A stretch of DNA of 64,000 bases from NCBI RefSeq assembly GCF_007830615.1, contig NZ_VLLI01000008.1:124001-188000 (forward strand). The letters are read 5' to 3'. Numbering within the stretch: the stretch's first letter is position 1; each line of letters begins with the position of its first letter. Under the pieces are notes generated by a model. It had not been told where the DNA came from, ran no database searches, and worked only from the letters and a program-made list of their open reading frames with translations. This document shows, in pieces, positions 44,251 through 54,636 of this stretch. Origin of the DNA: Mucilaginibacter frigoritolerans. Its GTDB lineage: Bacteria > Bacteroidota > Bacteroidia > Sphingobacteriales > Sphingobacteriaceae. The translations under genes and the position numbers were made by a program.

Positions 44251-45843
44251 TTAAAAGTCTGAATAAATATCTCTGAAGGTACTTCTCAATCCAAAAGTTA
44301 TCCAGGTTGTTTTGCTGATTATGGATGGGCCATCTTCATTGCGATAAATAAGCCCAAGCTCAAACCTTAAATTATATTTAGGATTAATTAAATATGCCAC
44401 CTTCCCTTCTGCATATTTAAGGGTAGTATTGGTCCCAAATCCGGGTACACTAGTCGGAGCAATGCCCGATGGTAGTAAGATATCGCCACCGTAACTTATG
44501 TTATTTGCATCCAGGCCAAGCTTTGCATAGGTAAGCTCACCTTGAAAATCAAATTTTCCCATAGAGTAATTTAAAATACCAACCAACTCTTTAAAATTAG
44601 CGCCTAAAGGATCGCCTAGTGTTTCATTAAATTGAGTGTAATTTACCAGCGGATACTGACTTGAGTAGGTATATGGTTTTACTGTATTATATTCTAACAA
44701 ATAATTAAAGGCATGTACTTTAAATAAATCGGCCCCGCGTAAACCCAATTGATAGCCATATTCAGTACCCGAGCTGGCTGTAGACGTTTCCTGGTCAAAT
44801 AATAATTGACCATAAAGGGTGGTTTTATCCAATACCTTGTATTTGCCATTAAAGCCTAATAAAGTATGATCAGGTATTTGGGTTGATGGCCCCAGCGATT
44901 TTGAAAATAATATTGGGTTAATAAAGTTAACATCAAAAGGATGCCTGCTTCCATTATCATCAGCATCAGCGGTGATAATGGCATTAAAAAAGCCAAGAGA
45001 TGCCCTGTTGGTTATGGTCCAGTCTATATAATGAAAAGCGGCCCATTTCTTTCTGTAAGGCGCGTGCTGGCTAGGGAATTGTGTAGCCGATTGATCTTGC
45101 AGCAAAGCCCACATAGCCATGTATTGAACATGCTTGCCCAGGCTAAATGTTGCTCTGAATAATGGGTAATTAGCAGCAAAGTCTGATAAGAGTAAGGACC
45201 GGTATCCGTCGCCTATAAAAGTTTTATCAACCCCTGCAACCAAACTAACCGACTTGCTTAGGTTAAATCCAATTAAACTGGTTGCGTAAGACCAATCAGG
45301 AGTTCCCAAGGTAAATTCAGAAGCTTGCCCCGGAATTAATCCAATAGTATGGATATAATTAGTAAGGTAAGCCGGGAAAGTGCCCTGGTTTTCATAGGCG
45401 CTGGTATAAAAGAAAAATTTCGTTCCAATAGTACCGCCAACCTGAAAGCCACGCGTATTAAGATAAGTGTTTTTTTTACCGGTAAGATCTTTTCCTATTT
45501 GCAAATCAGGTAGGTAATCTGCATAAAAAGTGAAATCCTTGTTACGATCGTCAAAGCCATGTTCATTAAATAATTTACGGCTTAACCAGCTTTTTCTATT
45601 AGTATCAACGCCTAAATTCATCAATGAATCATAGGTGATCCTTAGTGAAGAAGAGTCACTTATCAGGTAAGGTTTTACCGCAGTATGCAAATTTGAATCA
45701 CCAAAATAAAGCTGATCATTTAGCTTTTGGTAAAACTGAAATGAGTAAGGCTGATAAATTATTTGAGCGTAAGTTAACTTGCAGGAGCAAATTAAAACTA
45801 CTCCGATAGCGAAGAATTTTATCGCCCATTTTTTAATCACCAT
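44251..45843 (-). CDS. RemB/Wzi-like outer-membrane beta-barrel protein (paralog 2)
   Basis: A 530-residue protein, started at ATG 45843 (MVIKKWAIKFFAIGVVLICS); an in-frame TTG at 45867 is rejected. Signal peptide ends near TYAQ. The blocks YQPYSFQFYQKLNDQLYF, RKLFNEHGFD, ADYLPDLQIGKD and DKTFIGDGYRSLLLSDFAANYPLFR and the C-terminus FRDIYSDF match paralog 1 along the whole length. Tandem same-strand arrangement with 46 bp between points to duplication and likely co-transcription. They could form two versions of a glycan secretion or surface-attachment port. Confidence 0.75.
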   Translation of the reverse strand: MVIKKWAIKFFAIGVVLICSCKLTYAQIIYQPYSFQFYQKLNDQLYFGDSNLHTAVKPYLISDSSSLRITYDSLMNLGVDTNRKSWLSRKLFNEHGFDDRNKDFTFYADYLPDLQIGKDLTGKKNTYLNTRGFQVGGTIGTKFFFYTSAYENQGTFPAYLTNYIHTIGLIPGQASEFTLGTPDWSYATSLIGFNLSKSVSLVAGVDKTFIGDGYRSLLLSDFAANYPLFRATFSLGKHVQYMAMWALLQDQSATQFPSQHAPYRKKWAAFHYIDWTITNRASLGFFNAIITADADDNGSRHPFDVNFINPILFSKSLGPSTQIPDHTLLGFNGKYKVLDKTTLYGQLLFDQETSTASSGTEYGYQLGLRGADLFKVHAFNYLLEYNTVKPYTYSSQYPLVNYTQFNETLGDPLGANFKELVGILNYSMGKFDFQGELTYAKLGLDANNISYGGDILLPSGIAPTSVPGFGTNTTLKYAEGKVAYLINPKYNLRFELGLIYRNEDGPSIISKTTWITFGLRSTFRDIYSDF

Positions 45844-46110
45844 AGGGAAAAGTACAGTTTGTGTCAAATAGTTATTATTTATTATAATAATGGCGCGGCC
45901 ATTAAAGCTGGATAAATGAAAATAATATTAAATCAAATCCGGTTGGCTAAATACACCCCATTTAATATTTGATAAATCTAAAAATAATTTAACTTGAAAG
46001 TTAATAAGGGGATAAAAAAATCACATATGTAAAAATATATTGCTTTTGCCGAAGCCTTAGTACGTTTCGATACGTCAATAGGTTTAATATATGCGATTTT
46101 ATTTGGAATG

Positions 46111-46686
46111 TCAGGCATTCGGCTCTGCATAAGATTTGCATCTTCCCAGCCAACTGCTTAACCATTGCTGGTTGGCTGGTGTTAGCCTTATTCTTTCATA
46201 ATAATTGGCTACTCTGATACCATTAAATGCAGTTAGGTATAAGTTTGGAGGTAAACTATTAATGCTGCCAATAGTTAAAGGGCCTACTGATCCATCAACT
46301 CCCACAGATTTTTGAATAACTGTATTACAGGCCATTTGTGCAGCTTTTGAAGCAGTTATAATACAAGGATTTACAGAACAATCAAATAAGGCATTTGCTA
46401 CTTGTTGGTCATTAACGGTATCCAGTTGCAGGGTGTCCCAATAGTTAACTTTATAAAATTGCTGAATATCGGTCTGTAAATCTGTGTTTGCCTGGAAGAT
46501 TGTATTTAAAGTTGAAACACTAGCTCCCGGGTTGGCCGCTTTTACCGAATCAATAACGTTCCAGCCGCTCCATCCGGAGTTTTGGGAACGGTCAATACCC
46601 ATATAAGTTTCTGCTTCACCATCGCCAGGATTGTATCCTCCTTCAGTTTGCATGGTGATATTAAAAGCTGTGATAAATTCGGCCAT
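46111..46686 (-). CDS. Leaderless GH108-type lysozyme (zliS-like)
   Basis: A 191-residue muramidase-like protein. The catalytic Glu15 is in QTEGGYNPGDGEAETYMGID, the EGGY motif of GH108. The C-terminal part (about 90-190) has VNDQQVANALFDCSVNP, SVGVDGSVGPLTI and FNGIRVANYYERI, the PG_binding_3 pattern. No signal peptide at MAEFITAFNITMQ. This architecture is common in phage lysins, but no holin or phage gene is near. It is the second leaderless cell-wall hydrolase within 8 kb. Confidence 0.88.
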   Translation of the reverse strand: MAEFITAFNITMQTEGGYNPGDGEAETYMGIDRSQNSGWSGWNVIDSVKAANPGASVSTLNTIFQANTDLQTDIQQFYKVNYWDTLQLDTVNDQQVANALFDCSVNPCIITASKAAQMACNTVIQKSVGVDGSVGPLTIGSINSLPPNLYLTAFNGIRVANYYERIRLTPANQQWLSSWLGRCKSYAEPNA

Positions 46687-46938
46687 TGGTGCTTAAATTG
46701 GTAGTTAAATGTATTTTAAATTGATAGGAAAGTCAACCGTATTTTTACGTTATTTAAAACGTATTAACACCTGCCGGTAAAACTGCTTTAACTATCTTGA
46801 AATTATTTAATTTGGCCGCTATTAAAGCCTTTATTAACTAAAATGTTGGGTGAAATTAAATTAAAAGTAATTTTATGAAACTATAAAATTATTTGTTTTT
46901 ATAAAATGAAATTCATAGTTTCACCAATCACGACACTA

Positions 46939-47316
46939 ATGAATAACCCTGAGAAAAAGATCGTCATTTTTGATGATGATGAAGACATTCTGTCAATCTG
47001 TAGCTTTATTTTGGAAGAGCAAGGATGGACAGTCCATGCTTTTACCGAATGTAATAACATCGTAGAAAAAGTATCAGCGATTTTGCCCAATGTTATATTA
47101 ATGGATAACTGGATACCCGATGACGGTGGGATTATTGCTACCCAAGCCTTAAAAAAGGATGAAAAATTGAAAAGTATACCGGTGATATACTTTTCTGCTA
47201 ACAGTGACATTGAATTGCTGGCTAATCATGCCGGTGCCGAAACTTACCTGGCAAAGCCATTTGATCTGGAAGAGCTTGAGCGGGTTATCAATGCCGTCTT
47301 GGTAAACAATAATTAG
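46939..47316 (+). CDS. Single-domain response regulator (receiver)
   Basis: A 125-residue CheY-like receiver with acidic pocket DDDED (from Asp12), phosphoacceptor Asp56 in VILMDNWIPD, the switch Ser86 in IYFSAN and Lys106 in AKPFDLEEL. No output domain, so it signals by protein contact with an unknown partner; no kinase is adjacent. ATG 46939 is preferred to an ATG 11 codons upstream because MNNPEKKIVIF matches receiver N-termini, but either is possible. Confidence 0.85.
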   Translation: MNNPEKKIVIFDDDEDILSICSFILEEQGWTVHAFTECNNIVEKVSAILPNVILMDNWIPDDGGIIATQALKKDEKLKSIPVIYFSANSDIELLANHAGAETYLAKPFDLEELERVINAVLVNNN

Positions 47317-47333
47317 AAAACGATTTTGATATT

Positions 47334-47374
47334 AAAAAAAAGGCTGTTTCTGAAATACGGAAACAGCCTTTTTT
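47334..47374. terminator. Bidirectional terminator
   Basis: Arms AAAAAAAGGCTGTTTC (ending 47350) and GAAACAGCCTTTTTT (from 47360) with a 9-nt loop, between the response regulator and the converging receptor gene. Confidence 0.9.
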
Positions 47375-47395
47375 ATTAATACTATTAGATATCGG

Positions 47396-50320
47396 TTAGT
47401 CTGCTGATGGGCCACCAGAACCACCGCCATCAGGGCCATTGCCTCCACCACCGCCACCATTTCTCCTGAAACCACGCATTCCATTATCTGGTGTAGGTAC
47501 TTTGCCGGCAAATTTTTGCAGCCTCAAGGTAAAGGTTGCTAAATAGTAGCGGGCAAGCCTGTTAACATGCGTTTCAGTAAGAGAGCTAACTGTTTGTGTT
47601 GATGAAAAGCCTGTATTTTCATTAAATAAATCAAAAGCTGATAGCCTTATTGTACCTCTGTGGTCCTTCATAAAACGGCGTTCAACATATAAATTTAAGA
47701 TGTTTGGATTAGTAACCTTTAAATTAGCTGCATAGCCATAATTGGTAGCTTTGGTGTAATCATAGCTAAAGGTCCAATCTCCAAAATAGTTTTTACCGTT
47801 TAATCCAACATTCCAGGTGCGTATGTTTGAATTGCCGTTTGTAAGGGAATCTTGTACAGAATTCTGCGTTTTATTAATGGCATAGTTAGTTAAAACCTGT
47901 GCGTCTATAACGTCGGTTATATCAACCCTGAATTGAAATTGCGGTGTAAACTGCAGGTTTTTTTCAACGTTTTTAACCATATCTGCTGCATAAGTTGTTG
48001 GATCGATATTTGTTAAATAGCCTACGCTGTTAGTATAGGTTACCGTTCCCCGCAAGTAAACTGTAAATTTCCGGTTGTCAAATGGTTTTGCGTAAGTTAA
48101 TTGGCCTGTAGTGGTGTTATAGCCACTGGTATTTAAATATTGGGTTAATATGGTATTCTGGAAAGCTGTATCAGGTCCGTATTTTCTTGGGAAAGTGGTG
48201 GTATTTGTAGTTACATAGTTAGATATAGCCTGGTATTGTAAGCTTACAAAAAAGATATCCCCAGTGGCAAAACTAAAATTATTGTACCTGATAGAAAAAT
48301 TGTTGGTAAACTGGGGCTTCAAGTTAGGATTTCCCTGTACGGGGTAAAGCGCATTGGAAAAGTCGGTAACAGGCTGCAATTGTGAGAAGCTTGGCGTACT
48401 GCTTGATCCGTTATAATTAACAGTGAAATTACGGCTTCTTGAAAAATTGTATACAAAGCGGGCCGTTGGAATGATATTAAATGTAGATACGTGTGTGTCA
48501 ACCCCGGTAGAAGGTGAATTGCCATCTAAAACAGCAGGCTGCGCAGCAACTCCTAAAGTATAGTTATATTTCTTTTGTATAAACCGGTAGTTTAAGCCAA
48601 ACTTATTGGTAGTAAATGTGTAATTGTATAAGTTGCTTAAAGCGCTGTCTTTTGCAAAGGCGACAACTGAAGGGTCAAACGTTGTATCTGTTTGCTTATT
48701 ATTTGTAGTAATGGCACGATTGAAAGCATAATTAAATTCAATATAAGAGAACTTGCCAATAGGGGAAAGATACGATACTGTTGTTCCGTAGCTGTTAGTG
48801 CGGCTATAGGTATTAACCAATTGGTTAAGTGGCGCTGTAGGAGTACCTTGAGTATAATCGTAAGTTGGGTTTTGATAAGATGTGCTTGGAGCAGAACTTA
48901 AAGTTACGTTAATACTCAAATTATGGCGGTGCTTAAACTTGTGATTAAATAATGCAGTAAGCCCGTATGAAGGAGCTTGCGAGTTTGCATTAGTTAGTGA
49001 AGTGTAGGCTGTAGTGTCGCCTTTTAAACCAGATCTGACTAAGCTAACCCCCTCACTTTCATTGGTATTGGTGCCTGCGTAGGAGAATGTGGGGGTAATC
49101 TTCAAATAGTTTACAGTATCAGGCTTGTATTCCATATTCCAGGTAAAACGGTGATTAATGTTTTTATCCGTTTCAATGCTATTCTGGTTTTGCGTTGATG
49201 GGTTAGTAGCGGAGTTGTTTTGTTGGAATGTAGAAGTATTGGTGTTTACCGTATTATCAGAAAAGCTGTAACTGCCATATACAGAAAGTGTTTTACCCCA
49301 CTGATCGCGGAAGTTGGCACCCAATGAATGTGCATCGGTTAATCCGTTTTGGGTGGTAATAAGGCTGCCGTTATTTGCTGCACCACGGGCCGCGTTTCCA
49401 CGACCTCCTCCTCCGCCAACACCTCCGCCACTGTTTGTGCTGCCAAAGCTGAATGTGTTTACATTGGTGTTATTGATACTTCCTAATAATGCAATTTGCT
49501 GATCGCCATTAAAGTTAAATGCATTTATAGAACCAATATAACGGTTCTGATCAGGAATGCCCTGGCTTTGTGGTAATGCATCTTCACCGTCGCCAACTGT
49601 TGCCTGACCAAAGTATCCGTAATTTTTATCTTTTCTAATGGTGATGTTCATTATTTTGTCAGGTTCGCCGGTTTTAACGCCGGTTAAATTTGCCTGATCG
49701 CCATAATCATCAATCATCTGAATGTTTTCAACCACATCAGCAGGTAAATTTTTAGTTGCACTTTGTACATCGCCCCCCATAAAGTCTTTGCCGTTGATAC
49801 GCACTTTGGTAACCTGTTTACCCTGGGTGGTTATATTTCCGTTTACGTCTACGTCTACGCCGGGTAGTTTCTTTATTAGGTCTTCTACCGGAGCATTCTC
49901 GCGTACTTTAAAGGCACTGGCTTGGTACTCAACTGTATCCTCTTTTAATGTTATCGGTACTACACCAACTATGGTTACCTGGTTTAACATTTTTGATTCG
50001 GATTTTAAAATGATTGTCCCCAAATCAGCAGCTACGTTGGTATTATCGATAGTATAATGTCTTCTTAGTGATTGAAATCCAATGGACTGGATAGTTATGG
50101 TTATTTTAAGCCCTTTAACACCAGAAAACAGAAATTTTCCATTTGCATCAGCTGTTGTTGTGGTGCTATCCCCCTTATCAGAGGTTAACGTTATAGCGCT
50201 TCCGGGAAGCGAAAGTTTAGTTGAGTCGGTAACCGTTCCATGTACGTCTTTGCCGCTTTGGCCGTACGAATAGGTGACCGATAAGAAAATAATTAATAAA
50301 AGGGGTAATAGTGATTTCAT
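47396..50320 (-). CDS. TonB-type outer-membrane beta-barrel protein with carboxypeptidase-regulatory domain
   Basis: A 974-residue protein: signal peptide (about 1-20), carboxypeptidase-regulatory-like domain (about 25-110), plug-like region with ENAPVEDLIKKLPGVDVD and RINGKDFMGGDV (about 150-215) and a large barrel of the OMP_b-brl_3 type. Such proteins are often annotated as TonB-dependent receptors without a SusD partner. A poly-Gly insertion (SGGGVGGGGGRGN) lies near residue 300, and the C-terminus is a Gly-rich tail (NGGGGGGNGPDGGGSGG) where barrels normally end in an aromatic residue. The substrate is unknown. It appears monocistronic. Confidence 0.85.
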   Translation of the reverse strand: MKSLLPLLLIIFLSVTYSYGQSGKDVHGTVTDSTKLSLPGSAITLTSDKGDSTTTTADANGKFLFSGVKGLKITITIQSIGFQSLRRHYTIDNTNVAADLGTIILKSESKMLNQVTIVGVVPITLKEDTVEYQASAFKVRENAPVEDLIKKLPGVDVDVNGNITTQGKQVTKVRINGKDFMGGDVQSATKNLPADVVENIQMIDDYGDQANLTGVKTGEPDKIMNITIRKDKNYGYFGQATVGDGEDALPQSQGIPDQNRYIGSINAFNFNGDQQIALLGSINNTNVNTFSFGSTNSGGGVGGGGGRGNAARGAANNGSLITTQNGLTDAHSLGANFRDQWGKTLSVYGSYSFSDNTVNTNTSTFQQNNSATNPSTQNQNSIETDKNINHRFTWNMEYKPDTVNYLKITPTFSYAGTNTNESEGVSLVRSGLKGDTTAYTSLTNANSQAPSYGLTALFNHKFKHRHNLSINVTLSSAPSTSYQNPTYDYTQGTPTAPLNQLVNTYSRTNSYGTTVSYLSPIGKFSYIEFNYAFNRAITTNNKQTDTTFDPSVVAFAKDSALSNLYNYTFTTNKFGLNYRFIQKKYNYTLGVAAQPAVLDGNSPSTGVDTHVSTFNIIPTARFVYNFSRSRNFTVNYNGSSSTPSFSQLQPVTDFSNALYPVQGNPNLKPQFTNNFSIRYNNFSFATGDIFFVSLQYQAISNYVTTNTTTFPRKYGPDTAFQNTILTQYLNTSGYNTTTGQLTYAKPFDNRKFTVYLRGTVTYTNSVGYLTNIDPTTYAADMVKNVEKNLQFTPQFQFRVDITDVIDAQVLTNYAINKTQNSVQDSLTNGNSNIRTWNVGLNGKNYFGDWTFSYDYTKATNYGYAANLKVTNPNILNLYVERRFMKDHRGTIRLSAFDLFNENTGFSSTQTVSSLTETHVNRLARYYLATFTLRLQKFAGKVPTPDNGMRGFRRNGGGGGGNGPDGGGSGGPSAD

Positions 50321-50453
50321 ATAGTTTTAAAGAGTGTTCAAGTTATATCATCAATCAGACACAAATAAAACGCAAATGTTTATTTATTAAATGTTAAATG
50401 TTTAATAATCATATCATTGTTACATAGACATTCTTTTTAAATATAAAGCAAAA

Positions 50454-50476
50454 AGCCCCCTGATAATCAGGAGGCT
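50454..50476 (-). terminator. Terminator for the collagen-like lipoprotein gene
   Basis: Arms AGCCCCCTGA (50454-50463) and TCAGGAGGCT (50467-50476), one mismatch, loop TAA. On the minus strand the stem is followed by TTTTGCTTT, fitting termination of the gene that ends at 50506. Confidence 0.8.
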
Positions 50477-50505
50477 TGCTATTATAATGATATTTATGAA
50501 GATAT

Positions 50506-51283
<778 letters not shown>

Positions 51284-51515
51284 TAAGCTCTTTTATCAAA
51301 TACACCATTTTTACGCAGTTTTTTCCATTTAGTTACAATTTTTATTGTTTCATAATTTTTTTATTCACAATTCAATAAATCAATTAAGTTATCCACACAA
51401 AATGAATCAACAACTGTTATGAAAAAAAAATATGTGTTGCCAAAACTATTTGTCCTTTAATTCGTAACTATTGTATATTAGACCGTTACAATCATTTTTC
51501 TTTAATTTATCACTC

Positions 51516-51788
51516 ATGGCAAACCTGAATTTATCGCTTTATTCAAAAGTTCATAATTGGATAGATACCATTGGTTTTAGCCTGAACGGATCACAAACTA
51601 ATTACAAAAATAATGTAACAACCAATCATTATTTTTTCAAAACATTTAACTTTTTCGAAAAAGCAAAAAATAACGATCTTGATAAATCCAAGTTTGTTTG
51701 TTTTGATGCTTATGGAGAAGTTATTGTTGTAAAATCATTGCTTGATCTTCAAACTGCCTTTTTTGAAAATATAAGTCAGTTAAAATAA
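51516..51788 (+). CDS. Small protein of unknown function
   Basis: A 90-residue soluble protein started at ATG 51516 (MANLNLSLYSKVHNWIDTIG). An in-frame TTG 15 codons upstream is rejected. It is rich in Asn, Phe and Lys, with no signal peptide or known motif. The segment FVCFDAYGEVIVVKSLLDLQTAFF could form a small sheet-helix unit. It is divergent from the collagen-like gene and ends before a very strong hairpin. Coding status is likely but not certain. Confidence 0.5.
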   Translation: MANLNLSLYSKVHNWIDTIGFSLNGSQTNYKNNVTTNHYFFKTFNFFEKAKNNDLDKSKFVCFDAYGEVIVVKSLLDLQTAFFENISQLK

Positions 51789-51832
51789 TACTTACTGTTA
51801 TTGTATCAGCCTTAGGCGGTACGAATATAAAC

Positions 51833-51868
51833 AATAAAGCCCCGGTTAATGTTAACCGGGGCTTTATT
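51833..51868. terminator. Strong bidirectional terminator
   Basis: A perfect 17-bp palindrome (arms 51833-51849 and 51852-51868, core AAAGCCCCGGTTAA) with A/T ends, between the small protein gene and the converging metalloprotease gene. Confidence 0.9.
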
Positions 51869-51884
51869 ATGAATTTATTATTTT

Positions 51885-54500
51885 TTAGTTGGAATACGGT
51901 TCCATTTTTTGTTCTGGTTCACCACCAATAGTTAAGCCTCTTCCTCCTGGTGCAGCCGGTATATTTACCACTGGCCTTGTTGGATTTAAAGCTTCTTTTA
52001 TGCGTAGGTGCAAATCAGTATAGTGGGCAGTTGTTATAGCGTCACCACCTTTTGGTAATTTTGCATCAATTAGTTTTAATTCAGCACGCACCATTGGCCT
52101 TATATCTGATAGAACAATATTTATAGGCGTTAAACCAAAGCTGGCTAATAATACCGGAGAAACACCTGGATAACTTCTGTTTAAATCGTCGTTAAGCAGG
52201 CTTTTTAAATCTTCAATATAACCACGCTGTAAGTTACGTTTAAAGGCATCCGGCCTTCCAGAAGTAAAGATGCCCGCTCTTAAGTCTGTAAATAAATCAG
52301 CTACGGTATATGCGTTTGCTCCATTTTTAGTTTCATTGTCATACATACGGGCCAGTCTTGGTGGTGTAAGTATGTTTGCCAGGGTATTTACCTGTACTAC
52401 TTTTATGCGGGCCAGCATTAAGCCATTATCAAATTTACTTAGCTCATTAGCGTCAATAAGCCACAATGGAGAGGTGAAAAGCTGTTGGTTAAAAAATAAT
52501 ACCGCATCTTTTTGCCTGCTTTTGCTAACAAAATCATAAACAGGTCCACTTTGATCATAAGTTTTAAAATTTTCATTCATGCCGCCGATATTGGTTGCCA
52601 CGTGGCCCATGTAACGAGAATATTGGTTTAAAACTTCGGTGTAAATTTCCTGCAAATCGGTATAACCCTCACCTTTTTGATAGGTCCATTTTTCAACATT
52701 CGGTAATATACGTTTCAAGTTGGCGATGCCGTAAGTACTTGCTTTCATGGCATTGTCTCCCAAATCTTCGCTTTGTAAACGCGGATCAAGAGTAGTGCCC
52801 TGACGACCATAATAATAAAGCGGGTTTCCGGCTTTTTCTTTAACCCATACATCTAAAACTTCTTTTTCCTGTTTAACTGTTTTGTTACCCGGGAACCAGG
52901 TATAACCCCATTTAATGGCCCATTTATCGTATTCGCCAATTTGCGGATAAAAATGGGTTACGCCATCACCCGGCTGAGCAATATAGTTAAAGCGGGCATA
53001 GTCCATAATAGAAGGGGCGGTGCCATGCTTATCTGTAAATGATTTTGATCTTAATGAATCAACCGGATAAGCATAGCTTGATCCGAAATTATGTGGTAAA
53101 CCTAAAGTATGGCCAACTTCATGTGATGATACAAAACGGATCAGTTCGCCCATTTGCTCATCGGTAAATTTGGCGCTGCGGGCATCAGGGTTTGAAGCTG
53201 CTGTTTGTACAAAGTACCAGTTACGCAATAATTCCATTACATTGTGGTACCAGCCTACATGACTTTCCAATATTTCGCCGGTACGCGGATCTGAAATGTG
53301 CGGTCCATACGCATTCTCTACGTCAGATGCAAAATATCTGATCACGCTATAACGTGCATCTTCGGTGCTGAAATCCGGATCTTCTTTCAGAGTTGGGGCT
53401 TCTTTTCCAACAATGGCATTTTTAAAACCGGCAGCTTCAAAAGCCACGTTCCAGTCATTAATGCCTTGTATAAGATATGGTACCCATTTTTTAGGCGTTG
53501 CCGGATCTATGTAAAAAACAATCTGTTTTTTAGGCTCAACCAATTCGCCGCGTTCATAAGCTGCAGCATCTTTTGGTTCCAGCTTCCAGCGATGTATGTA
53601 TGATGTTACTTGTGCTTTTTGTGCATCAGTACCATAATCTGTTTGACTTTGGCCAAAAAAACCAACTCTATCATCTCTTAAACGGGCCTTCATTGGTGTT
53701 TTAGGCAATAATAACATAGAAGTATTCAGTTCAAATGTTATGGCTGCATTAGTATTATCGGTAGGTGATTCTGCTGCGCGATATGTTTTTAAAACACGGG
53801 CCTCAATGTTTATCGGGAAGCTTTTTATAGTATCGATATAAGAGCGGGAATTATCCAGGCCTGATACCTTATAAGCTTTCTTTAATTCATCTGATATGCC
53901 TATTGCAGCAACATCGCCATTATAAAAATCAGTTACATCAATCACCACTCCGGTAGTATCTTTGTTGTACGCTTTAATATCAAATGATGCCAGTACTGCA
54001 TCCAGATTTGAATTTTTAACCGAACGATACATATCGCTGCTACTATCGGCCCTTACCGAATAGCTTGGTACCCTGATAAAAATCTGTTTGTCATGGCGTT
54101 CCCATTTCCAAACCTGGTCATTAGCTTCTTCTCCACCATATTGCTGGTTTGAAACTTTAATATCTGCCGGGGTTTTAGCTAAACGGGTTACCATCAGCAT
54201 TTCCCGACCAAGCAATGAATCAGGAATTTCGTAATAATATTTTCCATCAACTTTATAGGTATTGAAAAGTCCTTTATCAACTTTGGTTTTGGCAGGGATA
54301 AGGTCGCTGAACTTTTTTATCCCTTCTTTTTTAGTTGGGCTTATAGTTGCAGTGGCTGTTGATCCGCTGGCTGTAGCCGTTGTTTTAAGGGTAACCGTTT
54401 GGGATACGGCCTGCTTTTTTGTTGCGCACGAGCTTGCAAAAGCGGCAATTACTAGGGTAGTGATACACAGGTTATAACCTGTTTTAAGGAATTGGGTCAT
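51885..54500 (-). CDS. Exported zinc metalloprotease (DUF5117/DUF5118 type) lipoprotein
   Basis: An 871-residue lipoprotein (lipobox ASSC, about Cys26). Metzincin-like zinc site HEVGHTLGLPH gives His460, Glu461, His464 and His470. Upstream parts contain the DUF5118-like start (GLFNTYKVDGKYYYEIPDSLLGREMLMVTRLAKTP) and the DUF5117 body, and the C-terminal DUF4953-like part has SIMDYARFNYIAQPGDG (Met-turn). Proteins of this set are common in Bacteroidota, likely periplasmic or surface proteases with unknown targets. It follows an AT-rich gap and looks monocistronic. Confidence 0.88.
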   Translation of the reverse strand: MTQFLKTGYNLCITTLVIAAFASSCATKKQAVSQTVTLKTTATASGSTATATISPTKKEGIKKFSDLIPAKTKVDKGLFNTYKVDGKYYYEIPDSLLGREMLMVTRLAKTPADIKVSNQQYGGEEANDQVWKWERHDKQIFIRVPSYSVRADSSSDMYRSVKNSNLDAVLASFDIKAYNKDTTGVVIDVTDFYNGDVAAIGISDELKKAYKVSGLDNSRSYIDTIKSFPINIEARVLKTYRAAESPTDNTNAAITFELNTSMLLLPKTPMKARLRDDRVGFFGQSQTDYGTDAQKAQVTSYIHRWKLEPKDAAAYERGELVEPKKQIVFYIDPATPKKWVPYLIQGINDWNVAFEAAGFKNAIVGKEAPTLKEDPDFSTEDARYSVIRYFASDVENAYGPHISDPRTGEILESHVGWYHNVMELLRNWYFVQTAASNPDARSAKFTDEQMGELIRFVSSHEVGHTLGLPHNFGSSYAYPVDSLRSKSFTDKHGTAPSIMDYARFNYIAQPGDGVTHFYPQIGEYDKWAIKWGYTWFPGNKTVKQEKEVLDVWVKEKAGNPLYYYGRQGTTLDPRLQSEDLGDNAMKASTYGIANLKRILPNVEKWTYQKGEGYTDLQEIYTEVLNQYSRYMGHVATNIGGMNENFKTYDQSGPVYDFVSKSRQKDAVLFFNQQLFTSPLWLIDANELSKFDNGLMLARIKVVQVNTLANILTPPRLARMYDNETKNGANAYTVADLFTDLRAGIFTSGRPDAFKRNLQRGYIEDLKSLLNDDLNRSYPGVSPVLLASFGLTPINIVLSDIRPMVRAELKLIDAKLPKGGDAITTAHYTDLHLRIKEALNPTRPVVNIPAAPGGRGLTIGGEPEQKMEPYSN

Positions 54501-54636
54501 ATAATAATCAAATGCTTACTAATTTGGCAAAGTGTAAACTTATGGAAAAAGCTTGCTATTTGATAATAGAATTATCTAATTGTTACATAGCCCAAAAGCA
54601 AATAATAAATTCCGGAGATTTAGCCTTAAAAGATTA

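Noticed and set aside
38153..46686. Prophage suggested by two lysozyme-like enzymes
   Set aside because: No capsid, tail, terminase, integrase or holin genes between or beside them, and the intervening genes are ordinary bacterial envelope genes.
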